Assembly (NCBI GenBank): GCA_964006375.1
Contig: OZ023268.1
Coordinates: 84,207,835 to 84,271,834, forward strand
Direction: 5' to 3'
Origin: Tillus elongatus
Lineage: Eukaryota; Arthropoda; Insecta; Coleoptera; Cleridae
Length of the DNA stretch: 64,000 nt
Made by a program: the position numbers and the translations under genes. Every line of letters begins with the position of its first letter. Position 1 is the stretch's first letter. Below, piece by piece: positions 1-11,227 of this stretch. A model generated the notes under the pieces. The model searched no databases, was not told the origin of the DNA, and saw nothing but the letters and a program-made list of their open reading frames with translations.

Positions 1-445
1 ATGGCAAAATCTGCCAGGCTTAGGACACTCTAAGGCCTTTATAAATCACGTTTCAGAGTTAAGGGCTAAAAAACTTCTAGAGTTAAACAGGTAACAACTG
101 AAAACTCTGGTCGGCATGTATACAGAACAGTGCCGCGTGCGCCACCATATGCAAAGACTTGGGCTGGGACCAGAAATCAAGTGCAGGCTATATATGGAGG
201 GTGACGAAACAGCAGAGCACGTGCTATGTTCCTATCCAGCTACAGACAGGACAAAATACCTGCTCTTTGGCAGGACCCAACTTGCTGGTCTGGATCAACT
301 TTCACCCACAAAAATTATCGACGTCTGTAAGAGGCGCTGACTAGATGGGTGAAATACAAGACAATTAGGCGTGAGCCACAATAGACTTTAACGTAGCAGT
401 GAAGGGACTGTAATGGCCCATCACAATATAACCTATCCTAACCTA
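1..445 (+). pseudogene. 3' end of a non-LTR retrotransposon (family A), degenerate
   Basis: The plus strand encodes the C-terminal tail of an R1/LOA-type ORF2. It has a LLELNR-type segment, then LVGMYTEQCRVRHHM, then a zinc-knuckle-like CRLYMEGDETAEHVLC. A stop sits where the related copy at 19637-20822 reads Gln, so this is a relic. After the reading frame (about 340) a 3' UTR shared with that copy (the GTGAGCCACAATAGAC stretch) runs to a tail of CCTAACC-type pentamers near 425-445. The fragment enters from beyond the left window edge. The copies at 19.6-20.8 kb and 44.5-44.9 kb belong to the same family by inspection. Confidence 0.72.
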
Positions 446-595
446 TGTTATTCAAAGATCAGAGCATATCATATTTCATATTTATTATGTCACGAATTAT
501 TTACATGACATGTCACCACTAGTTAACTTACACTAGACACATAGGAAAAGTGTAAAAAAACGTCATGACGGGCACCATTTTCTAGAAATTTATCT

Positions 596-2938
596 TTATT
601 CACATACATAAGTATATCTCGCACAAGCAAGTATGTAGACGCCAGGGATGGTGAGTATCTCATCCCGGTTGAAGGCCTCTCTGCAAGAGTCCATTGGCTG
701 CAAGTTGCTCAGGATTCTAATGACCCGCTTCTGCAACATCAAAATGTAGACAGCTTCCGATGAAACACCCCACAGAAGAATTTCATAGCATATAGTGCTA
801 TGGAAAATACCAAAATATATCATTCTTGTCGCCTGGTAAGTTGCTACTCGTTTTACAACTCTCACGCAATATAGAGCTGTTGCTAGTGTTTTACTTATGC
901 AGCTAAGATGTTCACCCCATGTCAACCTGCTGCTCAGCTTTATTCCCAGGAAATCCACTGAGGCTAGGCTGCAGCTCCAACCTGTGCTGACTACAGGATG
1001 TTGAGTTTTATCCTGATTTAATTAGAGTCCATTGCCTCCGAACAAGTCTGCTGAAGCCTCCATTGTTTGATGAGTCTTCTGTTTAACGTCCGACACAGTG
1101 GTCCCCACCGTTGAGAATGCCATGTCGTCCGCATAACATTACAAACCCTCTGATCTAACACGTGCTTCCAGATCACTTATAAACATAATAAATAGGACTG
1201 GTCCCAAAATTGAACCTTGTGGGACACTGTACGTGATTCGTCTCTCCGATGACACGACATTGTTCCATACTACACACTGGGCGTTCTCTCTCGCAAGTAA
1301 GCTTCCATCAGCTGATGTGAGATACCCCTGACTCCATAAAACTTGAGCCTGTGCAGCAGGGCTGAGAGCGATACTGTATCGAATGCCTCACTGAGATCGT
1401 GAGGAGTTACTCCCAAAATGTCTCTGTTATCAAAGGTTCTGACATATTTTCGACCACATTAAGCTGATACAGTAGAGCGACCCTTCCTATAACCTTGTTT
1501 GCTATCTGGGAAAATATTATACTTGAAAAAACAGTCTACTTTTTATAGCAGTCTCAGGGAGCTTGGAGAAAATTAGCAGTATTGCCACTGGCCTGTAATT
1601 TCCTGTGTCTCCTTCACTGCCTTTCTTGTGTAGTGGCACTGTCTTTGCTTTCCAGTTTTCTGGGGAAATTGGAGATATTTATAGATTATAACAGTCAGTG
1701 GAGGTGTGAGTTCTGCTTTTATTGCTTCAGGTCCATTGCACTCGTGCCATAGATATCTTTGGTCTTCAATTTCCCAATTATAGACCTAATTTCTTCTTCT
1801 GTGACTTATCCCATGAACATCGATCTTAGGTTATCAGAAGAGTATTTCCCGAGAAGTTCCTTATACCTGCCTGTGATTTTACCCAACTCATTTACTATGC
1901 CTTACCGATGTTCACAAAATATGTATTGAATATTTCAGCTGATAAATCACCAACACCACCACCATCAGACGTTTTTTATTTTTGCCAGTTTCTGCATATA
2001 TAACCTTCCAGGTTTCTCTTTGTTTATTTTCTGCGTTGTCTATCACCCTCTTTATTTGACATCTTTCTATTTCATCTATTTTATTTTTATAATGCAACCT
2101 ATAGGTATCATATATGCACTGAGAACCTGCTTACTTTATCCTACGTCTTGTGTCTAGTATATCTAGTGTTTTATCATACTATCTATTTCATCAGTTAGAT
2201 TAAGTTTGTTTAAATTGATTGACCTGTCTTTTTCCGGGTATGCCGTGTCGAATGACCAAAAGAATACCTGATGAAAGCGATCATATGCTTATTGTGCCTG
2301 CTTTGCCTCCAGTTCCCAGTCTATCTTTGAAAGCTCATATTTCAGAAGCTGGGTATTATGTTCACTAATATCTTTATACCTTTTATCAGTTTCCTTTCTT
2401 TTCTCTCACAAATGCTTGACACTTTCACCCGGAGTATCTGTGCAAAGTGACTGATTGCTTTCACCTATGTAGTTTGTGAAGATATTGTCCAAACATGAGC
2501 TTCTTGTTTCCACCATTATGATGAAATCTTTGAATGATCCAGCGAAACCAAAGCTTTGTAGTAACTTGTCCAGCCTGTCCCTATGAGCTAATGCCCTCAA
2601 AAAGTCTATGTTGAAGTCTCCCACCAGATAAACTCTATTTTGAGCATGTCCAGAAACTTATTTAAATTTCCTTTGTCTGATCTATATACTGTGAGGATGA
2701 TGGCTTGAGTGTGCTTTAGATTGACACCAGTGATCTCAAAATCCAGTTCTTCGCAATATTCTTCAAAGTATTCCAGCTTCTGGGACGCTATTCCCTCCTT
2801 AGCCAGTATTACAACACCCCTATAAATATTTCTCTCCCGGCAGAAACACACCCTATAAATATTTGTCTCCCGGCAGAAATGACTGGCAGCCCTGTAATCT
2901 CCTAAACTTATATTAAAGGCTATATGCGTTCTCACCAC
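596..2938 (-). pseudogene. Decayed CR1/I-like non-LTR retrotransposon ORF2 (endonuclease and RT)
   Basis: Read on the minus strand, the order is endonuclease then reverse transcriptase. Near 2938-2606 there is an APE-type endonuclease N-terminal part (GDYRAASHFCRE, then RGVVILAKEGI). Near 2624-2406 comes the catalytic motif GDFNIDFL. The RT follows with SVPQGSILGPVLF (about 1215-1175) and YADD at 1124-1135. A thumb/connection segment (LGIKLSSRLTWGEHL) lies in 958-596. Several stops and frameshifts separate the pieces. A 32-bp duplication around 2820-2878 repeats the CTATAAATATTT..CCCGGCAGAAA block inside the endonuclease. An APE-type endonuclease joined to RT defines a non-LTR element; the exact clade is not settled. 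No function is expected from this copy. Confidence 0.8.
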
Positions 2939-3003
2939 AATTAGAACCGTAGACCGGTTTCGCTCTAATTAGAGCTCGTCAGTATGGCATACTAATTGCA
3001 GCG
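2933..3003 (-). ncRNA. Hammerhead ribozyme (type beta), well-formed
   Basis: On the minus strand the core reads CTGACGA, then helix II GCTCT-AATT-AGAGC (five perfect pairs), then GAAAC, a very short helix III, and the cleavage triplet GTC at 2954-2952. Helix I closes as TA/TA, an A-C mismatch, CC/GG and an internal loop (TATG/TT). Beyond that is an uninterrupted 12-bp helix between 3003-2992 and 2944-2933, which includes four G-T wobbles. All invariant hammerhead positions are present. Hammerheads with such a short helix III are known from Penelope-like elements and schistosome SINEs, and are thought to act as dimers in some cases. It lies just 5' of the endonuclease part of the decayed retrotransposon. 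Cleavage activity is inferred, not shown. Confidence 0.75.
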
Positions 3004-3224
3004 AAAATACACCTATAAAGTAATACGGCTATGGTAGCCAGCCTTCCAACACTAAGTGAGTTGTAGGACACGAAGAACGTGCCGCCACCTCGTTGCAGAA
3101 TCAAGTAGTATGTTGTCATGGCAGCTCCAAATAACACGCAACGAGGCGAATAGCCGGCCTTGTCTCCAAATATCGATTGAATCTATTTATCCTGTCAGTC
3201 AAGGATTTGACGTTCAAACTGACT

Positions 3225-3630
3225 ATTGAGAAATATTTCTCATCATTTTGTTGTTGCGTTGATTCTGAGCTATCGAAAAAAAGTGAAACGCTTCACAATT
3301 ATATTCTCTGGCCAGAGGTTACGTTGTTGTAGCTCTTCCAGTAGTTCCATGTCAGCACCTACTTTGAAAAACACACTATGTGCATCTTCCCTTCTTGGTG
3401 CGCTTGTGTCACATCAAAATCTCTTTCTAGAAATTTCCCTCTTAGATGCTTCCATATCTGTGAAGACTCCATACCGATTTTTAATCTGGATACATGAGGC
3501 CATACTTTCTTAGTTGCAGCATAGAATGATGTTATTTCTAACTTGCTTCCCTGTATCTTTTCGATCCTATTTCTACTTCTACTTTGTTTTGGTTTAGTTT
3601 ATGCGCTCTCTGCTTTGGAGATTTCACGGT
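3225..3630 (-). pseudogene. Possible ORF1-like relic of a non-LTR retrotransposon
   Basis: The minus strand holds broken coding similarity to non-LTR ORF1 C-termini. A WPHVSRLKIGM segment and an LRGKFLERDFDV segment come first, then after a stop LARENIIVKRFTFF. Such 'xxLWPENIxVKRFFF' endings are common in insect ORF1 proteins; I recognise them by pattern only. The relic is upstream of the endonuclease piece in the same orientation, so it may be ORF1 of the same element. In that case the hammerhead-bearing block at about 2933-3190 was inserted between the two. The adjoining stretch 3004-3224 has short inverted segments around CTCGTTGC/GCAACGAG but no gene I can support. Confidence 0.4.
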
Positions 3631-4264
3631 TATTGTGTTTCTTACTACTCATTTCAGTCGTTCCACTTTTATCCTTCATATCTCGGGAATTTTTGTATGC
3701 AGTGGCAACCACAAGGTCGCTTTTCGATGCAGCAGAGGTTTTATTTACATTTTTACATTCCTCTTACCTGTACCTTGTGGCAGCAAACTTATAAGTACTT
3801 GATATTTTATTCGGTTTTCTAGGGATATGTTGACTTTACCCATATATTCACATTTGATTCTTTCACACTTTACTTCATTTTTCCAGTTTGAAACTATTTT
3901 AGTATATTCATCATTTAAGGTTAACTCACCCATTGAGCCTTGAAAATTGTCTAAAATGATGTAACAGTGCAATTGTGTTTTCAATAAAAGAAAGGTGAAT
4001 TGCAGACAACCTCCCGAACAGTTTTAGATAAAACGACTGTTGATAGATAGTTTGGTATCTTACATGCACACTGACACTATTCTTATCTTTTTTCTCTTGT
4101 ATTTGCCGAGTTATTGACAATTACACGTTACACACTTTTTAAACAGTTTCCCAGTAAAATTCTGTTCCGTGAGACCTCTTCCTCGGAAATTACTGTTCTT
4201 TTTAAAACTTCCATCATTTGACACTATTTGCTATTATATGTCCTTTTTTAGCTGTACAAACTAG
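3631..4264. other. Unassigned AT-rich stretch
   Basis: There are only short open frames, with no recognisable domain on either strand. It may contain more of the N-terminal part of the neighbouring ORF1 relic, but I see no motif that would prove it. Confidence 0.4.
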
Positions 4265-4269
4265 GGTAC

Positions 4270-4662
4270 TTATATTGTAGCACGGATTTTCCTTCCCCTA
4301 GCGTTTCACTTGTGACAAAGCGGGAGGGGGGTGGCTGTGGCTTAGTTGTGGGGGTTTTCCTTCCCTTCTTGCAATCTACAGCCTCCCACATTGCATAAAG
4401 CGGAAGACACATTTTCTGCGAGTAGCTCTCACGAAAGTTACAGGACCTAAGGCGAATAGGGGGGGATGTGCGGAGAAGGAAGGGTTTATGGGAGGGGCTT
4501 CAAAATGTGAAAAGGGCAGCTTTTTGAGGTCCGATTAAGCTGTTTTCTTCGCATTTTCTGTTCATATTTACTTTTTAACTTTTTCCCTGCCCAGCACCTC
4601 TATTCACCCCTGGTCCCGTAACTCCTTGGGGGGTGTGTGCAAGAATTTTTTTGTAGTTTCTG
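4270..4662. repeat. Foldback repeat family C, partial copy
   Basis: This is a G-rich and C-rich stretch with the landmarks TTTTCCTTCCCTT, GAAAGTTAC.GGA, AAGCTGTTTT(T)TCGCATTTT and CACTCCTATT-like blocks. The same blocks in the same order make up the right arm of the palindromic repeat at 57755-58305 and part of 61608-61860. Only one arm is clear here. The boundary with the next foldback element is abrupt, near 4665. Confidence 0.6.
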
Positions 4663-4671
4663 CATCTCACC

Positions 4672-5672
4672 GTTGTACTTATAAAAAAAATTGATGTGTT
4701 ATCTTTGCTACAACACAAAATTATTGTCAAGTGTACACAGTGTACCAAAAAAAAAAGATATACCAAAAATTAGATTTTTCTGAAATGGAATACAATAGTT
4801 TTTTATGTGGCAAATGAAGCCCCTGTAGGTTCTATATTCAACTAAGAAATTGTAAGATTGTCAAATGCAGTGTTGCATAGTTATTAATTTTTCTTTAAAA
4901 ATTTAGTCAAAAACATACTCTTTTCAAACTGTTATATCTCTGCCACTTTTTGTTAGTCTCCCTGAAAAATTTACGTGTAATATGATATTGGCCTATTTCA
5001 TCGTGAATTATCTTTACTTTTTGATTCTTTGATTCAGGGTGTTCAAAATTTCGCATCGAACATCTCTACATTCACCTTCATTTTAATTGAATTTCTTAAA
5101 TATAACACCCTTAATATTAATTTTCCATTGGAAATACACCTTAACATCTCAAAAGTAGGTTGAAATAGATATGGTAAACATGGTGTTTTCTGAATGAGCA
5201 TACTTTAAGCTTTCCAACGGCAATATATGGAGTATTTAAGACATTCAATTAAAATTAAGGTGAATGTAGAGATGTTCAAAGAAAAATCTTACACACCCTG
5301 TATGAAAGAATCAAAGGTAAATATATTTCAGGATGTACTAGGACAGTATTAGACTACACGTACATTTTTCAGGAAAATTAACTAACAGTGGCAGATATAT
5401 AACAGTTTGAAGATAGTATGTTTTTGACTGAATTTTTAAGGAAAAATTAATAACTCGGCAACATTGAATTTAACCATATTATTAATTTGTAGTTGAATAT
5501 AAAACCCATAGAGGCCTCATTTTCCACATAAAAAGCTATAGTATTCCAATTAAAATAAAAAAATTTTTTGGTATTAAGTACTCTTTTTTGGTACACCTGT
5601 ATACTATACAATACTTATGTGTCGTAGCAAAGAGGACACATTATAGGTTTCTTAAAAAAAATGACAAGTACA
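4672..5672. repeat. Long inverted repeat (foldback), arms about 430 bp
   Basis: The left arm 4672-5100 and right arm 5235-5672 are reverse complements at roughly 75-80 percent by eye, with a loop of about 135 bp. Paired landmarks are GTACTTATAAAAAA with TTTTTTAAGAAACC, GTGTACCAAAAAA with TTTTTTGGTACAC, CAAACTGTTATAT with ATATAACAGTTTG, and CATCTCTACATTCACCTT with AAGGTGAATGTAGAGATG. No transposase is present. It looks like a non-autonomous long-TIR or foldback DNA element. If transcribed it would give a long hairpin RNA. Confidence 0.8.
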
Positions 5673-7590
5673 GGGGTTTAGTAAGTATGGACCAACACAC
5701 ACCTATGGGACAAGCCTGTATAAACCATGATATATTAAAAAATATAACATTTATTTTTTATAGAATAGTATAATAATAAACAAAATTCAGAAACAAACAT
5801 GCCTTTTGCATTCTAGATAATATTTAAAAATAGCTTTGATTGTAATTTGCCACACTAAATAGGTTTTCTTTATTGCTTTAATATTTCCTATCTATTCAAA
5901 AATATTTAACAGTATCTATTTAGAGAAAAGGCAAATTTCATATTTATATAAGCTTGCACATTTATACCAAATAAATATAAATAAGTCACTTCCCTCTAGC
6001 ATTATGAATAAATCACCAATTTCAGAAACAACCTGAGTCAAGTTTTTAGCATATATGACAACCTAGACCTATCGATTACGTTCATTGGTTTGGATTAATG
6101 GACCCCATTAGTGTAAGGATTTTTTCGAAGCGGGAATTTCAAACTGGGTTCATAACGCAGAAATTTTAAATCACACACCATGCATTTCCTATGGACGAAC
6201 AAAATGGGTACTTTTTAATCGCCTGTTACTCTGTTACAATATTTAAATATAAATTCTTAACTACGAGTTCACCAATACGATAATCTATGGAGATTTTACT
6301 ATCATTTGGGACGAAAATATCACCATGAATCAGGTTGTCCAATGAAAAAATGAAGAAATAATCGAACCCTGCATTTTAGAAAATTCATAGGTTTTAGCTT
6401 AACTTACTTTACGCTAGCGCATTTATCCATTGCCGATTTGACATGCAAAATCGTTGCTTTGAACGCGGCAAGATCGACAGTGTTCCAAAATGTCCATAAA
6501 CGAGGAAAATATAAATTATTTTTTTCTGGTTACGAAGTTAGGAAATTTTTATTTTCAAAGATAAGTTAAAATGTAACAATAACTATGGCAACATGACTTG
6601 GAGGCACCTTTAAATAATAAGGGTTATTTGAAATTTGTAGAGGAAACAGACCAACATTTAAACATAACATCAAATAACAATTGACTTATGTTTCACCTAA
6701 AAAGTTCATGCAGAAGATACTATTATATAATGTTGTATGGATGTTGAAATTTTAAACGTTTTTAATTCTATTACATTATTCATGATGCGAGGCAAGAATT
6801 ATAGTTTCCAAATTTGCAAATTGCTGCTGAAAAGGTGGTCATCTTAGACAGATTTTTTAGTTATCTTCTTTCACTTGTATGCAGACAAAGAAGCTTTGCA
6901 AAGCCACTAAATTTTTGGAGGTTTAATGACATTCGTGTTCTTGGAATGGAATCTCAACCAGTAATCCTCGACGTAGGTCGTGCGGTCGTGCATTCTTAAT
7001 TTCAATTTTCGGTATTTTGTAATAAAACACCTTATTCTAAAATTGGAAATCGATAATTAAAACATTAAAGCTCTCAGTATGCGTAGTTTCAGGCTTAAAA
7101 ATTGCTTAGTTCAAACTCTACAGGCGATGAAACTATACCTCCTATATAACAACATTGGTAATAAATTTTAACTATGAATCGGCGGAAAAGAAATTTCCTA
7201 ACCTTACTAATGTGGTCCATTATTGGCCACAGACTTCTGAGTTGTGCAATCGAACAGTATGATACTAATATTTACACTGGTGTCAGTAATAGAGAACGAG
7301 GGTAACGTGAATTTGATAATTCATTGTCACAGAGAAGGCAATTGGTGGGGATGCTGCACTTAACCGCAACCGAAATGTAGCAAAATGGCGCACACCACAA
7401 AAAAGAGTATGTAACGTAGATTAATAATCGTGAAAAAAATGTACGGAAAAACCATAAACAAGAGAAAAAATGAGAAAAAAGTTCTTAAAAATCCACCATT
7501 TTCACGTTCCGAAATGTCAATTCAGCAGCGTTGCCACATCGAATATCAAATCCCAAGAGTGTTTGGCCACTGTAACGAAATAAAAGAAAG
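5673..7590. other. Unassigned AT-rich stretch
   Basis: No coding domain, RNA gene or clear terminal repeat could be recognised. The frames present are short and show no conserved motifs. Confidence 0.4.
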
Positions 7591-7601
7591 AAAATTTTCA
7601 T

Positions 7602-7642
7602 CCTCTGATTACGCTAACTTTGTGAGCGAAACGATCGTCAGG
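7602..7642 (+). ncRNA. Degenerate hammerhead-like motif (type alpha)
   Basis: The plus strand carries CCT, CTGATTA, a GCTAA-containing helix II region, GAAAC, GATC, GTC and AGG in the same spacing as the three alpha copies elsewhere. The second G of the CTGATGA core is a T here, which should abolish activity. The sequence after it (GTGTTGTGGTGATTTGGG) is shared with the other alpha loci, so this is the same repeat in the opposite orientation. Confidence 0.55.
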
Positions 7643-7747
7643 TCTTTAAAAAGATGTGTTGTGGTGATTTGGGGAAATGTATATGTGTATTCAGCATACA
7701 CTCCTAACCGTGGTTTTAACATGGAAACTTCTCAAAGGAGGAAATAA

Positions 7748-7960
7748 AAAATATATGTCGTTTAAGAACCAATCATGCATTATGCCCAGCCTATTTGTGT
7801 CAAACTAAAAAGACAGTCCATATTGTGAGTGTATGAAATATGGGGATATCGATCATCTCATGTTATCATGTATATTAAGAAAGAACGAAATAGAACAATT
7901 TACGTTAATTATCCAAAATCACTCTGTTAATAAATCCTTTAACCTAGCTCAACTATTAGC
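7748..7960 (+). pseudogene. C-terminal fragment of a non-LTR retrotransposon ORF2
   Basis: The plus strand encodes RLRTNHALCPAYL, then after a one-base frame change PYCECMKYGDIDHLMLSC. The pattern LRTNH..CPAYL....C.C...GDI.H.ML.C is the usual C-terminus with a CxC..HxxxxC knuckle after the RT of insect non-LTR elements. The frame change and downstream stops mark it as a relic. It follows the degenerate alpha hammerhead on the same strand by about 100 bp. Confidence 0.6.
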
Positions 7961-8129
7961 CACAAAAATATAGAGAAATTTAAACCAAAAAATATCGAAA
8001 ATATGAAAATAAAATTATAGAGTATAAACCTAGCGGCAAATTTCAGAAGTTTTGAAGTAGTATTTTTTTGTCTCAGTACTTAGCGACTTTTAATTTGGTT
8101 CTTAAATTTAGTACAAATAACAATAGATA

Positions 8130-8640
8130 TACTTATTTTAAGTAAAATCTGTAAAATGGAACTGATGCTCGAACTTGCAATCTGCTGCTAGATGTTTTAA
8201 TCTGGCGTACCATTTGTTGCATGATTCATGCGTATTCTGCTGTGCTTTGTGAAATGCGATTCTTTCTCGGAAGACATTAATATGCGGGCTGAACTGTTTT
8301 TTTTAATATTGCGCATAACTGGTCGTACGTTTTCGTGTCTGGTTTATCTGGAAAACATAGGTCACGTAGCGACTTATACCTTTCCGCGCCGATAAGGCTT
8401 ATTAACATTGGCACTTTCAATTCGTCGTCGACCTTATTTGCTTTGCAATACTGCGACAGTCTTTCTTCGTAAATGTCGAAGTTTTCACCTGCTCTATATT
8501 CGGAACTGCTACCGATTGCGGCCATTTTTAACGCTTTTTGATTATTGCTCACTTCCGAAACTGCACTTTGTTTTACACGCGAGTTAACTGGATCACGTGG
8601 TTTACCTTTTGTGTGCACGTTTTTTTTTTCACTATATCCG
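8130..8640 (-). pseudogene. Gag fragment of an LTR (Ty3/gypsy-type) retrotransposon
   Basis: A minus-strand frame (8618-8277) encodes a gag capsid segment. It has FDIYEERLSQYCKAN, then VPMLISLIGAERYKSLRDLC, then KTYDQLCAILKK. The pattern 'W..Y.ERL.QYF.AN.I.D..K...LLS.IG...Y.LLRDL..P..P...TY..L...L' is characteristic of Ty3/gypsy gag. After a frame break the similarity continues to about 8130 (CLPRKNRISQSTAEYA, then IKTSSSRLQVRAS). No LTR, protease or RT was found nearby. The relic is truncated at both ends. Confidence 0.7.
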
Positions 8641-9541
8641 TATAATTCTCGTCGCCAAATGATATGTTTGAGGTAGGTGAGGATAATAATTAACTCGTAG
8701 GTTCCACGAATAATAATGTATTAACAACGTACTAGTAATTAGTTAATAGTGAATATTAGCTCTAGGAAATTAATAAGTTCCTATAAGTGTCTTGCCAAGT
8801 GTTTGAAACCTTTCTTTTAGTGGCTCTGTCTCTGATGTTGAAAGCTCTGAAGAGCCCGAGTAGCGTATTCGTATCCCTGTGGCCAACCCTTTCCTAACAA
8901 TCCTTTTATATTTATAATTTTTAAAAAAGTATTTGAAAAGAAACAAAATATTAAAACATAAGTTAAAAAAAGAGAGAGAGATAACTATATAATTAAGGAT
9001 GACTACTTGTATATAGTAGCACATTTTTAGAGGTAGGATAAATTTAAGTATTCATATACAAAAAGAAAAGTGTAAGGGTGATTTAACGACTTTAGAAAAG
9101 GGTAGCAAAGGAGGGTCATAATGTGCTAATGGCTGATCAAAGCCCCAGCCAGTAAGTCGAAACACACACAACAAACAGTTCTATGAGATTCCAAACAAAA
9201 ATAGCAAAAGTTGTGCTTCTACAGGGATTAATAGTTTGCAAAGAAATTAAGTGTATCACCATGTAAAGACAGAGAACAGAACAAATTTAATTATTTTTAA
9301 CATTCTACTTGGCAGCGATAGAAGAGAAGTTTGTGCAGATGCTTTTATTGGTGTGTATAGTGTTTTAACTGAGTGTGTAAAAGGATCCAAACGTTGATTA
9401 GATATAAGCAAATTGCATTCTGGAAGACGCTTTAAATCCTTCAGATTTTATTGCAGTTACAGACCGTATTTCCTCATTTTTGACTAAACAAACTCCTTAC
9501 AGTACTTGCGAATATAACTCAATAGATGCAGATTAAACATT
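8641..9541. other. Unassigned stretch
   Basis: There are only AT-rich sequence, a short GA run (8972-8982) and short frames without recognisable motifs. The last 200 bases may hold degraded upstream transposase sequence belonging to the next feature. Confidence 0.35.
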
Positions 9542-9748
9542 ATGTTAACACATTATCTATTTCTGGAAAGCACTGATGTGTATAAATTCGATCCACCACA
9601 AAATATCAATGAATTATTAAACAGAATCACAGAAGCTATAAATCATATTAACCGAAACACCCTCACCAGAGTTTGCAGGCATGTTTCAAAAAGGTGTGTA
9701 AAGTGCATTGAACAAAACGGTGGCCATATTGAACATTTTTCTAGTTAG
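9542..9748 (+). pseudogene. C-terminal fragment of an IS630/Tc1-mariner-type transposase
   Basis: The 68-codon frame ends in a pattern typical of the last 60 residues of insect mariner-like transposases: NINELLNRITEAINHI, then LTRVCRHVSKRCVKCIEQ, then NGGHIEHF. The catalytic domain is not preserved upstream, so this is a 5'-truncated relic. The identification rests on pattern recognition of the LxxRIxxAxxxI...V...RxxxCIxxNGGHIEH tail. Confidence 0.6.
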
Positions 9749-10469
9749 TGTATTTTTAAGTTTATATTTTATTATTTGTTGAGTTCTGTTTCTAATTGTG
9801 TTGTTTTGTGGAGTTTAAGTTTCTATTTGTTATTGCCGAGTTTCGTTATTAAACTGTTTCACATGTTATTACCTATCATTATTACCTCATTATTTTTTAT
9901 CGTGAATCATTACGGAAAATTGTGTTAAAAGTAGAAGTATAATGTTAGACTCCATAGCCTACGGCTTTTTGAGCACTTTTTTTGTCATTTGTTTTCTGGT
10001 ATTGGATTTCACAGCCTACTATCCTCAAAACGGTTTTTCTCAAAATTGTCAGTGCAATTACAAGATTTCTCAAGCATGTTGTACATTATTGAAAACTCTT
10101 TTCACAGGCTATCACATGACCAAAAAATCCAATATGGCTGCCATAATAAAAACAAACGTTGATTCCTGTAGCTAAAAACCAAATGACAATCCAAAGTTGA
10201 GAATAGCATAAAAATATTACTCTGTAAAAAGTGTCCTGATAATGTGCAAGTCTTAGACATGTCAGATCAACACTTACTTGAATATTGAAGAAAAAAAAAA
10301 TCGCCAAATTTTTTTTTTCAAAATAACTCGAAAATGTAAAGAAGCAGTGCAAAATACAAGTCATATTTGGAAAAAGCATGAACTTTTACAAAACATTGCT
10401 TATTTAACCGTCTCTCTATCTCTAATAATAATGGAGATAGCAATACATTCCAATCCAGTTTAGAACACA

Positions 10470-10472
<3 letters not shown>

Positions 10473-10559
<87 letters not shown>
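10473..10559. repeat. (TA)n microsatellite
   Basis: About 43 uninterrupted TA units. Frames reading Tyr-Ile repeats across it are artefacts. Confidence 0.98.
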
Positions 10560-10562
<3 letters not shown>

Positions 10563-10779
10563 CTATTTTTGTTCTGTACAAAAATTATACTTCTATTGAA
10601 AATGTCTGAAAAAATTGAAATGTGCAGTTTCAAATTAACCCTGCTAAGCTCAAAAGTCTTATAAAATAAAAGTTTTTGTGAAAAAATGTTGCAAAATAGG
10701 AAAAGAATCAGAAACATGGACCAAATAAGTAGCAAAGTACACTTGGAGAACCCAAATCACCACAACACATTTTGAAAAA

Positions 10780-10820
10780 CCTGACGATCGTTTCACTAAC
10801 CAAGTTAGCATCATCAGAGG
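10780..10820 (-). ncRNA. Hammerhead-like ribozyme motif (type alpha), copy 1
   Basis: The 41-nt minus-strand block has CCT, CTGATGA (10817-10811), one unpaired T, helix II GCTAAC/GTTAGT with a 3-nt loop, GAAAC, GATC, GTC (10785-10783) and AGG. Helix III would be AC/GT closed by GATC, the same architecture as the schistosome SINE hammerhead. The inner helix I is only CCT/AGG. An extra base sits between the core and helix II, which is a caveat for activity. Two further copies have exactly the same length and spacing (24872-24912, 52508-52548). Confidence 0.55.
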
Positions 10821-10868
10821 ATGAATAATTCTGTTCTAATTATTCATCCTCTGATGACGCTAACTTGG
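10800..10868. repeat. Short palindrome made of two inverted hammerhead halves
   Basis: The arms 10800-10830 and 10838-10868 are 31 nt, almost perfectly complementary, around a 7-nt loop. The left arm is the 5' half of the minus-strand hammerhead and the right arm is the same 5' half on the plus strand. On the right the GAAAC/GTC half is missing. Confidence 0.85.
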
Positions 10869-10948
10869 CTCATTTGTGTAATACCTACATTTTGTAATTC
10901 ATTGTCTTAGAAGTAATAAAATAATAATAAATATAAAGATATGTTGAG

Positions 10949-11227
10949 ATGATAGCAATCACTTCTGCTAAATGTAACTTCACAATTCATCTGGTGGATC
11001 CTTTACATACCAAATATCAAAGATTTCCAGAACTGGAGGTGCAAATACCAAGTTCAAGAAAAATGCCATTTTATCAAAAGCATTTGCAAAAACAGTACCC
11101 AGAAATGCATAAGAAAACTTTTGTTATTCAAACTTCCATTACTTCTTGTTCAGTGCAGAAAATGTTAAGGGTATTATTGCAGTCAAAGACTTTATTGGAT
11201 GATTTCGCGCCAGTACTTTTTCAGTGA
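10949..11227 (+). other. Unrecognised 92-codon open frame
   Basis: This is a moderately long frame starting at an ATG, lysine- and glutamine-rich in its middle, without a domain, signal peptide or membrane segment I recognise. The frame after the stop is also low in stops for some distance. It could be a transposon relic or chance. No functional call is made. Confidence 0.2.

Noticed and set aside
3226..3822. Plus-strand frames of 70-95 codons with Leu/Phe-rich sequence
   Set aside because: The opposite strand carries better similarity to a retrotransposon ORF1; the plus frames show no domain or start context.
10318..10735. Open frames rich in alternating Tyr and Ile, also at 30526-30729, 42999-43181, 54439-54764 and 60796-61053
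   Set aside because: They are translations of (TA)n microsatellites and have no protein-like composition outside the tract.
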